Shown here: positions 16,982 through 26,695 of the stretch, piece by piece
Layout: every line of letters starts with the position of its first letter
Numbering within the stretch: the stretch's first letter is position 1
Assembly: GCF_002101815.1 (NCBI RefSeq)
Contig: NZ_LQPM01000030.1
Coordinates: forward strand, 62,001-126,000
Origin: Mycobacterium paraense
GTDB taxonomy: Bacteria; Actinomycetota; Actinomycetes; Mycobacteriales; Mycobacteriaceae
DNA: 64,000 nucleotides
Direction of reading: 5' to 3'
Made by a program: the position numbers and the translations under genes
The notes under the pieces: generated by a model
The model's input: the letters and a program-made list of their open reading frames with translations, nothing else
The model's database searches: none
Told to the model about the DNA's origin: nothing

Positions 16982-17773
16982 TCACTCCTCGGAGGACTCG
17001 GCCTGGGCGGCCGCCGCCGGAGAGTAGGCCGGCGTCGCGGGACGCACCGCCGCCGAGGAGCCGGCGGGCGCCGCGGCCGGCATCGTCGCGGGCAGCGGTG
17101 TCCCGGCGTATCCGCCGAGGCCGGCCTCCTCGGCCGCTGCCGCCCCTTCCGAGGCCCCGATGACGCCCGACGACGCGGCCGGGCCGCCGGTCGCGGCGGC
17201 CGCGGGGACGGCGCCGAGGTTCTGACCCGCGACCAGGCTGCCGGTAAAGCCGGCCCCGCCCATGCCGAACGATTCGCCGCTGCCGACGGCCGAGGCGGCG
17301 GGGCCGACACTGTTCACCAGCTGACCGGCCGCGCCGCTGCCCCCGACGCCGAACGCGCTCGGGGGGACGCTGGGCGCGACGGTCAGCGCGGGGCTCACGC
17401 CGTTGCCCGCCGGGACGGCCGCGGCAGCCGCCTGGGTGGGCGTGCCGACCGCCCCCAGCGCCGCTTGCTCGACGGTCTGCAGGGGCGAGGCGTTCGCGGC
17501 CTCGGCCAGGGCATACTGGGCCGCGCCGCCGCTCATGAGCTCGACGAACTGCTGATGGAACATCGCCGCCTGGGCGCTGAGGGCCTGGTAGACCTCGGCG
17601 TGCGCGCCGAACAGCGCCGCGATGCCCGCCGACACTTCGTCGGCACCCGCGGCCAGCACCCCCGAGGTCGGGGTCAGCGCCGCGGCATTGGCCGAGCTGA
17701 TCGCCGAGGCCAGATTCGCCAGGTCGGACGCCGCCGCCGCCAGATACTCGGGCGTCGCGAAAACGAACGACAT
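16982..17773 (-). CDS. PE family protein
   Basis: A 263-residue product with the PE domain starting MSFVFATPEYLAAAASDLA and ending around ANASPLQTV at residue 102. The remainder is Ala/Gly/Pro/Ser-rich, with PATPAYSPAAA near the C-terminus. A strong AGGAGGT precedes ATG 17773. There is no PPE partner, and the tail is not a PGRS array. It lies between tuf and the SHOCT protein, a place where I do not recall a PE gene in M. tuberculosis. It shares domain boundaries and tail motif with the PE gene at 2082-2945. Confidence 0.9.
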   Translation of the reverse strand: MSFVFATPEYLAAAASDLANLASAISSANAAALTPTSGVLAAGADEVSAGIAALFGAHAEVYQALSAQAAMFHQQFVELMSGGAAQYALAEAANASPLQTVEQAALGAVGTPTQAAAAAVPAGNGVSPALTVAPSVPPSAFGVGGSGAAGQLVNSVGPAASAVGSGESFGMGGAGFTGSLVAGQNLGAVPAAAATGGPAASSGVIGASEGAAAAEEAGLGGYAGTPLPATMPAAAPAGSSAAVRPATPAYSPAAAAQAESSEE

Positions 17774-17904
17774 CCGTACCTCCTGGGGCGGGCGGGCGAT
17801 CAAAACAATCTTCCGGTCATTAGACACGGACGCAATAAGCCTGAATCTATAGTAACCCGGGCCGTCCTCGCCCGGTTTCCCCAATCCCGGCGGCCCCGGG
17901 AACG

Positions 17905-17943
17905 CACGAAGCCCGGGCGCCGATCGGCAGCCCGGGCTTCGTG
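17905..17943 (-). terminator. hairpin terminator after tuf
   Basis: A perfect 13 bp inverted repeat: CACGAAGCCCGGG at 17905-17917 and CCCGGGCTTCGTG at 17931-17943 with a 13 nt loop. It follows the tuf stop within 11 nt. There is no U-tract, as is common in mycobacteria. It closes the str operon and also shields the PE gene. Confidence 0.85.
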
Positions 17944-17953
17944 TCGAACAGAA

Positions 17954-19144
<1,191 letters not shown>

Positions 19145-19296
19145 TGTTGTGTCCTCCGACTTGTTGGTGCTTTGTTAAGCAGTGTTGATTTCTTGTTGTG
19201 CCGCGGTGTTAACCGGGTCAGCTTACTCGTAGGCCCCGGAGCTGATTGCTCGGCTCCTTGCTCGTGAGCTTCGCTCACTCGCCGTCGCCTTCGCGC

Positions 19297-21402
19297 TCAC
19301 TGACCCGTCGCCTTAGCGATGATCTCCTTCGACACGTTCGCCGGTACTTCGGCGTAGGAGTCGAACACCATCGAGTAGTTCGCCCGGCCTTGCGTCTTCG
19401 ACCGCAGGTCGCCGACGTAGCCGAACATCTCCGACAGCGGCACGTGCGCCTTGACCACGCGTGCACCGCTCCGCTCCTCCATGGCCTGGATCTGGCCACG
19501 GCGGGAGTTCAGGTCGCCGATCACGTCGCCCATGTAGTCCTCGGGCGTGGTGACCTCGACGGCCATGATCGGTTCCAGGATCACCGGTTGCGCTTGCGCG
19601 GCAGCCTTTTTCAGCACCTGAGAACCGGCGATCTTGAAGGCCATCTCGGACGAGTCGACCTCGTGGAAGGCGCCGTCGAGCAGGGTGACCTTGAGGTTCA
19701 CCAGCGGGTAGCCGGCCAGCACGCCGTACTGCATGGCGTCCTGGGCGCCGGCGTCCACCGACGGGATGTACTCGCGCGGGATGCGGCCGCCGGTGACCTT
19801 GTTCTCGAACTCGTAGGTCGCGCCGTCCTCGCCGTGGAACGGCTCGAGGTTGATCAGCACCTTCGCGAACTGGCCCGAGCCACCGGTCTGCTTCTTGTGG
19901 GTGAACTCGACCTTCTCCACCAGCCGCCGGATGGTCTCCTTGTAGGCGACCTGCGGCTTACCGACGTTGGCCTCGACCTTGAACTCGCGGCGCATGCGGT
20001 CCACCAGGATGTCCAGGTGCAGCTCGCCCATGCCGCCGATCACGGTCTGGCCGGTCTCGGCGTCCTGGTGGACCTTGAACGTCGGGTCCTCCTCGGCGAG
20101 CTTCTGAATCGAGAGGCTCAGCTTCTCCTGGTCGCTCTTGGTCTTGGGCTCGATGGCCACCTCGATGACCGGGTCGGGGAACGTCATCGACTCCAGCACG
20201 ACCTGCTCGTTCGGGTCGCTCAGGGTGTCGCCGGTGGTGGTGTCCTTCAGGCCGATCACCGCGTAGATGTGGCCCGCCGACGCCGTCTCGACCGGGTTCT
20301 CCTTGTTGGAGTGCATCTGGAACAGCTTGCCCAGCCGCTCCTTCTTACCCTTGGTGGAGTTGATGACCTGGCTGCCGGAGTCGACCTTGCCCGAGTACAC
20401 CCGGACGTAGGTCAGCTTGCCGAAGAACGGGTGCGTGGCGACCTTGAAGGCCAGCGCCGAGAACGGCTCGTCGGTCGACGGCTTGCGCACGACCTCGACG
20501 TCCTCCTTGCCCGGGGCGTGGCCCACGGCCGGCGGCACGTCCAGCGGCGACGGCAGGTAGTCGATGACCGCGTCCAGCATCGGCTGGACGCCCTTGTTCT
20601 TGAACGCGCTGCCGCACAGCACCGGGTAGGCCTCCGAGCTGATGGTCAGCTTGCGCAGCGCGCCCTTGATCTCCTCGACGGTGAGCTCCTCACCGCCCAG
20701 GTACTTCTCCAGCAGCGCCTCGTCGGTCTCGGCGACGGCCTCGACCAGCTTGGTGCGGTACTCGTCGGCCTTCTCCTGCAGGTCGGCAGGGATGTCGACG
20801 ACGTCATACTTCTCGCCGAGCTTGGCCTCCGCGCTCCACACCTTGGCCTTCATCTCGACCAGGTCGACGACGCCCTCGAAGTCACCCTCGGAGCCGACGG
20901 GCAGCTGGATCGGGATGACGTTCGCGCCGAGGCGCTCCTCCATGGTCTTCACCGAGAAGTAGAAGTCGGCGCCGATCTTGTCCATCTTGTTGACGAAGCA
21001 GATCCGCGGGACGTCGTACTTGTCGGCCTGGCGCCACACCTGCTCGGACTGCGGCTCGACGCCCTCCTTGCCGTCGAAGACGGCAACGGCGCCGTCGAGC
21101 ACGCGCAGGCTGCGCTCCACCTCGACGGTGAAGTCGACGTGGCCCGGGGTGTCGATGATGTTGATCTGGTTGTCGTTCCAGAAGCAGGTGGTGGCCGCGG
21201 AGGTGATGGTGATCCCCCGCTCCTGCTCCTGCTCCATCCAGTCCATGGTGGCGGCGCCGTCGTGCACCTCACCGATCTTGTAGCTGATACCGGTGTAGTA
21301 GAGGATGCGCTCGGTCGTCGTCGTCTTGCCGGCGTCGATGTGCGCCATGATGCCGATGTTGCGGACCTTGGTCAGGTCGGTCAGCACGTCCTTCTGTGCC
21401 AC
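19297..21402 (-). CDS. fusA: translation elongation factor G
   Basis: 701 residues, the standard length. This GTPase drives ribosome translocation and recycling. Motifs: NIGIMAHIDAGKTTTTERIL at the start, DTPGHVDFTVEVERSLRVLDGAV (split switch II region), and NKMD in CFVNKMDKIGADF. Domains II-V follow without breaks, ending in KATGQ. The start is GTG 21402. It is the third gene of the str operon, 80 nt from rpsG. Confidence 0.98.
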   Translation of the reverse strand: MAQKDVLTDLTKVRNIGIMAHIDAGKTTTTERILYYTGISYKIGEVHDGAATMDWMEQEQERGITITSAATTCFWNDNQINIIDTPGHVDFTVEVERSLRVLDGAVAVFDGKEGVEPQSEQVWRQADKYDVPRICFVNKMDKIGADFYFSVKTMEERLGANVIPIQLPVGSEGDFEGVVDLVEMKAKVWSAEAKLGEKYDVVDIPADLQEKADEYRTKLVEAVAETDEALLEKYLGGEELTVEEIKGALRKLTISSEAYPVLCGSAFKNKGVQPMLDAVIDYLPSPLDVPPAVGHAPGKEDVEVVRKPSTDEPFSALAFKVATHPFFGKLTYVRVYSGKVDSGSQVINSTKGKKERLGKLFQMHSNKENPVETASAGHIYAVIGLKDTTTGDTLSDPNEQVVLESMTFPDPVIEVAIEPKTKSDQEKLSLSIQKLAEEDPTFKVHQDAETGQTVIGGMGELHLDILVDRMRREFKVEANVGKPQVAYKETIRRLVEKVEFTHKKQTGGSGQFAKVLINLEPFHGEDGATYEFENKVTGGRIPREYIPSVDAGAQDAMQYGVLAGYPLVNLKVTLLDGAFHEVDSSEMAFKIAGSQVLKKAAAQAQPVILEPIMAVEVTTPEDYMGDVIGDLNSRRGQIQAMEERSGARVVKAHVPLSEMFGYVGDLRSKTQGRANYSMVFDSYAEVPANVSKEIIAKATGQ

Positions 21403-21482
21403 AGAAGTCTTCCCACTCTTTCGATTGCTTGGTTAGCTGTCATTACGCCTCCGGCACTCCACCAGTGGGGGCCGGTCGGCCC

Positions 21483-21953
21483 CTACCAGCGATAATGCGC
21501 AAAGGCGCGGTTTGCCTCGGCCATCTTGTGGGTGTCCTCACGCCGCTTGACGGAGGCCCCGAGGCCGTTGCTGGCGTCGAGGATCTCGTTGGCCAGCCGC
21601 TCGATCATGGTCTTCTCCCGGCGCTGCCGCGAGAAGCTGACAAGCCAGCGCAGCGCCAGCGTGGTGGACCGGTCCGGGCGCACCTCGACGGGCACCTGGT
21701 AGGTCGCACCACCGACGCGGCGGCTGCGGACCTCCAGCGCGGGCTTGACGTTGTCGAGAGCGCGCTTGAGCGTGATCACGGGATCCGTACCAGTCTTTTC
21801 CCGGGCATTCTCGAGCGCACCATAAACAATGCGCTCGGCGAGGGATTTCTTCCCCTTGAGCAGAACCTTGTTCACCAGCTGGGTGACCAGCTGCGACCCG
21901 TAGACGGGGTCGTTGACCAGCGGACGCTTGGGCGCGGGCCCCTTGCGCGGCAT
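21483..21953 (-). CDS. rpsG: 30S ribosomal protein S7
   Basis: 156 residues, the usual length, starting MPRKGPAPKRPLVNDPVYGS. It organises the head of the 30S subunit and contacts 16S rRNA and the E site. Its ATG overlaps the rpsL stop by 1 nt (TAATG), so translation is coupled. Confidence 0.98.
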   Translation of the reverse strand: MPRKGPAPKRPLVNDPVYGSQLVTQLVNKVLLKGKKSLAERIVYGALENAREKTGTDPVITLKRALDNVKPALEVRSRRVGGATYQVPVEVRPDRSTTLALRWLVSFSRQRREKTMIERLANEILDASNGLGASVKRREDTHKMAEANRAFAHYRW

Positions 21954-22327
21954 TAGCTCTTCTCCTTCTTGGCGCCGTAACGGCTGCGAGCCTGCTTGCG
22001 GTTCTTGACACCCTGGGTGTCGAGCGAACCGCGGATGATCTTGTACCGGACACCGGGCAGGTCCTTGACCCGGCCACCACGCACCAGCACCATCGAGTGC
22101 TCCTGCAGGTTGTGGCCCTCGCCGGGGATGTAGGCGGTGACCTCCACCTGGCTCGTCAGCTTCACGCGCGCGACCTTGCGAAGCGCCGAGTTCGGCTTCT
22201 TCGGGGTGGTGGTGTACACGCGGGTGCATACGCCACGGCGCTGCGGGCTGCCCTTGAGTGCCGCGGTCTTGACCTTGCCGATCTTGTCCCGGCGACCCTT
22301 GCGGACCAGCTGCTGAATGGTTGGCAT
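21953..22327 (-). CDS. rpsL: 30S ribosomal protein S12
   Basis: 124 residues, starting MPTIQQLVRKGRRDK. It forms part of the decoding centre. The streptomycin-determining residues Lys43 (TTPKKPNS) and Lys88 (GGRVKDLPG) are both the susceptible-type lysines. It is the first gene of the str operon, so its upstream region should carry the main promoter. Confidence 0.98.
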   Translation of the reverse strand: MPTIQQLVRKGRRDKIGKVKTAALKGSPQRRGVCTRVYTTTPKKPNSALRKVARVKLTSQVEVTAYIPGEGHNLQEHSMVLVRGGRVKDLPGVRYKIIRGSLDTQGVKNRKQARSRYGAKKEKS

Positions 22328-22412
22328 CTACCGGCTTTCTGTGTTGTCGTTCGTGTTCTGGCTCAAGCTGTTAAGTCTGTGTACTGCAGTTTTGCCCCGC
22401 CCCGGGTAAGCT

Positions 22413-22441
22413 CGCCTACCCCGCGGCCGGGTGTGTCGCAA
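22413..22441 (-). promoter_or_regulatory. possible promoter of the str operon
   Basis: Read on the minus strand, TTGCGA (22436-22441) and TAGGCG (22413-22418) are separated by 17 nt, about 90 nt upstream of rpsL. The -10 element lacks the usual final T, so this is a weak candidate. No other better pair is obvious in the 266 nt gap between rpsL and the TetR gene. Confidence 0.35.
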
Positions 22442-22593
22442 GCGCTCAGCACGGCAGTCGATCCGGTGCGTCGGGGACATGCGAATTAGCCCGGCATCCG
22501 CTCCCTTACGTCAGGCGCCGTAAGCCGCCAGGCACGAGCTACCACAATACCCGCCGCCGGTCTCGCAGGTCAAAGCGACGGCGGGAGCACCAA

Positions 22594-23247
22594 CTATTGC
22601 GATGCGCCCTGGTGGTGCGCGGTGCGCCTGCTCAGACCCTCCATGCCCCGGGCCAGCCGCAACACCATGTCGGAGAACAGCACATCGGTGTCGATGTCAT
22701 CCATGACACCGGTCATTTCGAGCAGCACAAACCCGTGCAGCGCAGACCAGAATTCCAGCGCGGCGTGGAAGGCCTCCTCCCCGCCGAGGCCGTAGGAGGC
22801 CAGCACGGAGATGACCGGCGCGGCCGCGCCCCTGGTGGCGGCCGCATACTCGGGGTCGTCGCCGCCCAGCGGCATCCGGGTGAACGCGGAGTACCGGCCG
22901 GGGTGGTGATGGGCGTAGCTGCGGTAGGCGCCGGCCATGACCAGGACCGCGTCGTCGCGGGCGCGGCCCTCGCCAACCCTGTTCAGCATCGTGATGATGT
23001 CGTCGATGACGCGGATGCGCACCGCGCGGCGCAGGTCCTCCAGGCTGTCCACGTGGTTGTACAGCGACGGCCCCTTGGTTCCCAGCTGGGTCGCCAGCGC
23101 GTTGATCGTCAGCGAGTCCCAGCCCTCCCGGTCCAGGAAGGTCAGGGCGCCGTCGACGATGCCTTCGCGGCTCAGCTTCGCCGGGCGGGAGGCCGACTTC
23201 CCGGCGCGCGGGCGCCCCGCCGCCGGCGGCGGTTCTGGAGCTGCCAT
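22594..23247 (-). CDS. TetR-family regulator (Rv0681-like)
   Basis: 217 residues. A basic N-terminal tail (about 22 residues) precedes the HTH (LTINALATQLGTKGPSLYNHV, near 48-68); the rest is a helical TetR C-terminal domain (WSALHGFVLLEMTG). It is encoded immediately upstream of the str operon, 266 nt from rpsL, but divergent from the DUF3060 genes, where a palindrome is present. Its target is probably itself and/or the DUF3060 genes. Confidence 0.9.
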   Translation of the reverse strand: MAAPEPPPAAGRPRAGKSASRPAKLSREGIVDGALTFLDREGWDSLTINALATQLGTKGPSLYNHVDSLEDLRRAVRIRVIDDIITMLNRVGEGRARDDAVLVMAGAYRSYAHHHPGRYSAFTRMPLGGDDPEYAAATRGAAAPVISVLASYGLGGEEAFHAALEFWSALHGFVLLEMTGVMDDIDTDVLFSDMVLRLARGMEGLSRRTAHHQGASQ

Positions 23248-23277
23248 GGCGATCGCCCTTCGAGTGATGCGGGTGGG

Positions 23278-23298
23278 TTAACTAATGACTCTAGTTGA
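23278..23298. promoter_or_regulatory. inverted repeat between TetR and DUF3060 genes
   Basis: TTAACTA (23278-23284), a 7 nt spacer and TAGTTGA (23292-23298) form an inverted repeat with one mismatch. It lies 31 nt upstream of the TetR start. The AT-rich palindrome in GC-rich DNA fits an autoregulatory TetR operator; this is inferred. Confidence 0.4.
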
Positions 23299-23397
23299 CG
23301 ATGCGCCCGAAACTGGTGAGCCGATAACCCTGCCGCCGGGCGGGCCCATGCACGTAATCTCTTTCCAGGCTGATCCGAACGCCGAAGGGGGCTCGCC

Positions 23398-23763
23398 GTG
23401 AAGTGGACAACCGCCGCGGGGCCGCTGGTCACGTGCGCCCTCCTCGTCGTCGTCCCCACGGGGGTTGCGGCGGCCAAGAACGGCGACACCCACATCACCG
23501 GCCAGGGCGTCGACCAGACGCTGGACTGCAACGACGCCACGCTGTTCGTCAACGGCACGGGGAACACCGTCAACGCGAAGGGCAACTGCTGGGCCGTGAC
23601 GGTGATGGGGTCGGGCAACACCGTCATCGCCGACTCCGTCACGCACGACATCACGGTGTATGGCTATGACGAGACCGTGTTCTATCACGGCGGCTCGCCG
23701 ATCCTGTGGGACCGCGGGCGCGAACTGGGCATGACCAACCGGCTCCAGCAGGTGCCGGGCTGA
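23398..23763 (+). CDS. secreted DUF3060 protein
   Basis: 121 residues with an N-terminal signal peptide (KWTTAAGPLVTCALLVVVPTGVAAA, cleavage after AAA). The mature part has repeated short beta units (NGTGNTVNAKGNCWAVTVMG, SGNTVIAD) as in a small beta-solenoid, the DUF3060 pattern. No catalytic residues are visible. It corresponds to Rv0680c. GTG 23398 is the start. It is followed 27 nt later by a second DUF3060 gene, so they form one transcript. Confidence 0.88.
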   Translation: MKWTTAAGPLVTCALLVVVPTGVAAAKNGDTHITGQGVDQTLDCNDATLFVNGTGNTVNAKGNCWAVTVMGSGNTVIADSVTHDITVYGYDETVFYHGGSPILWDRGRELGMTNRLQQVPG

Positions 23764-23790
23764 GCACCGAATCGAGAGAATCGAGGATCG

Positions 23791-24273
23791 ATGCGTGACC
23801 ACATCACCGACCGCCCGTCCAGGCTCGCCGCGCTCGCCCTGGCGCCGGCCGCCGCGGCGTTAGTGCTGGCGGGTTGCAGTTCCACCGCCAACCCGCCCGG
23901 CGGCACCACCACCACGACGACGAAGAGCGCGACCACGACGACCAGCGCCGCGGCGGGGACCACGGGCACGAGCGGGGCGAGCACCACGGCGTCGGTCGAG
24001 ATCGGCAACACGCTGAACTACGGGTCGATGGGGACCACGGCCACTCTCGATTGCGCCAGCGGCAAGTCGCTGAACGTCGGCGGCTCCAACAACACGCTGA
24101 CCGTCACCGGCACCTGCGAGTCGGTGACGATCGGCGGCGCGAACAACAAGATCACCCTGGACAAGGTCAACACGCGGATCACCGTGGTGGGGCTGAACAA
24201 CACCATCACCTATAAAGACGGTGATCCCAAGGTCGACAACCTCGGCTCCACCAACTCGATCAGCAAGGGCTAA
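23791..24273 (+). CDS. DUF3060 lipoprotein, Thr-rich
   Basis: 160 residues. The signal peptide ends in a lipobox LAGC (Cys29), so the protein is a lipid-anchored envelope protein. A Thr-rich linker (residues 38-65) leads to a DUF3060 domain with NNTLTVTGTC, ANNKITLD and LNNTITYKDGD, similar to the upstream protein. It corresponds to Rv0679c, described as an envelope protein linked with lipoarabinomannan. Its stop overlaps the convergent echA5 stop (CTAA). Confidence 0.9.
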   Translation: MRDHITDRPSRLAALALAPAAAALVLAGCSSTANPPGGTTTTTTKSATTTTSAAAGTTGTSGASTTASVEIGNTLNYGSMGTTATLDCASGKSLNVGGSNNTLTVTGTCESVTIGGANNKITLDKVNTRITVVGLNNTITYKDGDPKVDNLGSTNSISKG

Positions 24274-25037
24274 TTCGCCGGCGCGCCATGGCGTCCGGCG
24301 CCCGCGGCGAACCGCCCGGCCCCTTCCGCGGCCTCCGCGGCGACCCGCGAGATGCTCGCGAACTCGAAGTCGATGGCCTCGGGTTCCGGACGTCCCCACT
24401 GGTGCAGCGCCGACAGTCGATCCGATCGCAAGCACTGCTGCGGCAGCGCCGCGAGCTGGGCCGCCAGCTCCTCGGCCGCTTGGCGCGCTTGGCCTTTCGG
24501 CACGACGCGGTTGGCCAACCCCATCGCCAGCGCTTCGTCGGCCCTGACGCCGCGGCCGGTGAGGATCATGTCCATCGCGCGGCTGTGCCCGATCAGCCGG
24601 GGCAGCCGCACGGTGCCGCCGTCGATGAGCGGGACGCCCCAGCGCCGGCAGAAGACGCCGAACACGGCGTCCTCCTCGGCGACCCGCAGGTCGCACCACA
24701 GGGCCAGCTCCAGACCGCCGGCGACGGCGTAGCCGCTTACCGCGGCGATCACCGGTTTGGACAGCACCATTCGCGTCGGCCCCATCGGCCCGGGGCCGGT
24801 GCGGTGCACCGCGTTGGCGTCGGGCGTGCCGAAGGACTTCAAATCGGCTCCGGCGCAAAAGGTTCCGTTGTCGCCCCAGAGCACGGCCACCGACGCGGCG
24901 TCGTCGCGGTCGAACTCCTCGAACGCCGTGTGGAGCGCGGCGGCCGTCGGTCCGTTGACGGCGTTGCGCGCGCCCGGCCGATCCAGGATCACCGTGGTGA
25001 CCGGGCCGTTGCGCTCGATACGAACCGGATCGCTCAT
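24270..25037 (-). CDS. echA5: enoyl-CoA hydratase family protein EchA5
   Basis: 255 residues of crotonase fold. Oxyanion-hole segments are visible: CAGADLKSFG near residue 61 and AVSGYAVAGGLELALWCDL near 100. The Glu of LELAL is in the usual catalytic-loop region. It hydrates or otherwise acts on acyl-CoA. Its ATG overlaps the stop of the upstream PaaX-like gene (ATGA), so they are coupled. Confidence 0.9.
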   Translation of the reverse strand: MSDPVRIERNGPVTTVILDRPGARNAVNGPTAAALHTAFEEFDRDDAASVAVLWGDNGTFCAGADLKSFGTPDANAVHRTGPGPMGPTRMVLSKPVIAAVSGYAVAGGLELALWCDLRVAEEDAVFGVFCRRWGVPLIDGGTVRLPRLIGHSRAMDMILTGRGVRADEALAMGLANRVVPKGQARQAAEELAAQLAALPQQCLRSDRLSALHQWGRPEPEAIDFEFASISRVAAEAAEGAGRFAAGAGRHGAPAN

Positions 25038-25753
25038 TTTGCCTCCGCGAATAGGGGTTCCCGCCGCTGCAGCAGCTCAGTGGCGAAGTCGTGGTACGCC
25101 GCCCGCAGCCGCGCACCCGGCCAGTCGGCGGGCAGCAGTTCGTCGGGCAAGACCGGGTCGGTGAGCAGGTGGCGCACCGCCGCCGCGGCCACCACGAACC
25201 GGCCGGGTATGTCGGGTGCGGCGGCCATCTCGTCGAGCAGCCGGTGGCCGCTTTCCGCCCAGCCCGGCACGTCCCACAGCTCGCCGGCCAGCTCCGCGGC
25301 GTCGTCGACGCGTGATCGCAGCACCCGCACCCGGGCGTCGATCTCGGGATCGAGGTCCAGCTCCAGGTTGTCGGGGCGCATCCAGACGCCCTCGCGGAGT
25401 TCGCCAAAGCGCTTGTCGTGCATCGCGGTTCGCAGCGCGGCTCGGGTCCGCGCGTCGCCGCCCACGCTGGTCACGATCAGCGTGACCCACTCCCCGCTCC
25501 ACGGGCGCATCCGCGGGTCGATGGCGTCGTCCTGACGTCGCTGCCGGGCCAGCAGGCGATCGGAGAGCCGGTAGCCGTCGGCGGAGCGGATCAGGTCGCC
25601 GGCGCCGACCATGCGGGTCAGCGCCACCCGCAGCGTCGTCTCTTTGATCCCGAAATCCGAAGTGAGCCTGACCAATTCGGCGGCTCGAGCGTGCGCCGGG
25701 TGGGTGCCGAGCAGCACGCTGAGCACCACCGACCGGGCCGTCAAGTCTGGCAT
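25034..25753 (-). CDS. PaaX-family transcriptional regulator (Rv0674-like)
   Basis: 239 residues. An N-terminal winged HTH (SDFGIKETTLRVALTRMVGAGDLIR, seen at residues 32-56) and a C-terminal PaaX-type domain with WMRPDNLEL. PaaX proteins sense phenylacetyl-CoA-type thioesters, so this may control the surrounding acyl-CoA genes. It is coupled to echA5 by ATGA and lies 3 nt after the echA4 stop, so it is part of a fadE8-echA4-paaX-echA5 run. Confidence 0.88.
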   Translation of the reverse strand: MPDLTARSVVLSVLLGTHPAHARAAELVRLTSDFGIKETTLRVALTRMVGAGDLIRSADGYRLSDRLLARQRRQDDAIDPRMRPWSGEWVTLIVTSVGGDARTRAALRTAMHDKRFGELREGVWMRPDNLELDLDPEIDARVRVLRSRVDDAAELAGELWDVPGWAESGHRLLDEMAAAPDIPGRFVVAAAAVRHLLTDPVLPDELLPADWPGARLRAAYHDFATELLQRREPLFAEAK

Positions 25754-25756
25754 GGG

Positions 25757-26695
25757 TTAGACCTGGGATGCTTTCCGGCCGTGGTCCCCGAACGGCTCGT
25801 CGCGGTGCCGCACCGCCTCCCGGAAACCGTGCTCGACCGCGTCGGCCACGAAGGCGTGCCCCTCGGGCGTGTGCCGGGCGACGCCGTCGAAGACCGTGCT
25901 GACCATCCTGCTGGTGGCCACGCCCTGTTGCAGCAGCGCGGAATTGAGCGCGAGCTTGACCATGATCAGCTGGTTGACCGGCATCGCCGCGATCCGCTCG
26001 ACGAGCCGCTCGGTGCGCTCGTCGAGGTCCTTCGGGTCCGGCGCCTCGACCGCCAGGCCCCACTCGGCGGCCTGCGCGCCGGTGATGCAATCGCCGGTCA
26101 GCAGCAGGCGTTTAGCGCGCTGGTCGCCGAGCCGGTGGGCCCACAGACCGGCCGCGGGGACGCCCCACACGCGGGTGGGCGGGTAGCCGATCTTGGCGTC
26201 GGCCGCGGCGATCACCTGGTCGGCGTGCAGGGCGATGTCGGTGCCCCCGGCCACGCAGTAGCCGTGGATCTTGACCACCGTCGGCTTGTCGGCGTGCATC
26301 AGGCTGGAGAACCCGCGCACGAAGCGGCTCATCATCTGGTAGTCGAGCATCGGGTCCCACGGCTGGTCCGGCAGGTGGTTTACCGCCTGTGTCTTGCCGT
26401 CCAGCGCGGTGCCCTGATACGCGCCGGTCCCGCCGGCCGAGCCGGTGCGATCGGCGTAGGCGCTCAAATCGAAGCCCGCGCAGAAACCCTCGCCGCGACC
26501 CGACACCAGGATGACGTGCACATTCGGGTCGAGGTCGGCGCGCTCGACCAGCGCCGAGAGCTCCAGCGGGGTGTCGGCGACGATCGCGTTGCCCTTCTCG
26601 GGCCGGTTGAAGGTGATGCGCGCAACCCGGTCGGTGACCTCGTAGGTCATCGTCTTCAGGTTGTCGAAGTCGACCGGCCTGATCGCGTGAGTCAC
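25757..26695 (-). CDS. echA4: enoyl-CoA hydratase family protein EchA4
   Basis: 312 residues. Crotonase fold with an insert after FCAGFDLSAYADR; HGYCVAGGTDIALHADQVIA marks the second oxyanion element. The GTG start (26695) overlaps the fadE8 stop (GTGA), so translation is coupled. Length and sequence agree with the M. tuberculosis EchA4 I recall. Catalytic substrate is unknown. Confidence 0.92.
   Translation of the reverse strand: MTHAIRPVDFDNLKTMTYEVTDRVARITFNRPEKGNAIVADTPLELSALVERADLDPNVHVILVSGRGEGFCAGFDLSAYADRTGSAGGTGAYQGTALDGKTQAVNHLPDQPWDPMLDYQMMSRFVRGFSSLMHADKPTVVKIHGYCVAGGTDIALHADQVIAAADAKIGYPPTRVWGVPAAGLWAHRLGDQRAKRLLLTGDCITGAQAAEWGLAVEAPDPKDLDERTERLVERIAAMPVNQLIMVKLALNSALLQQGVATSRMVSTVFDGVARHTPEGHAFVADAVEHGFREAVRHRDEPFGDHGRKASQV

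Noticed and set aside
17034..17400. PE_PGRS label for the PE gene at 16982
   Set aside because: The tail is Ala/Gly/Pro-rich but lacks the repeated Gly-Gly-Ala/Asn arrays of PGRS proteins.
19246..21495. A 749-codon plus-strand frame opposite fusA
   Set aside because: Antisense shadow; fusA is complete with all motifs.
23248..23397. Another promoter or small gene in the TetR-DUF3060 gap
   Set aside because: Apart from the inverted repeat, nothing more than short ordinary sequence was found.
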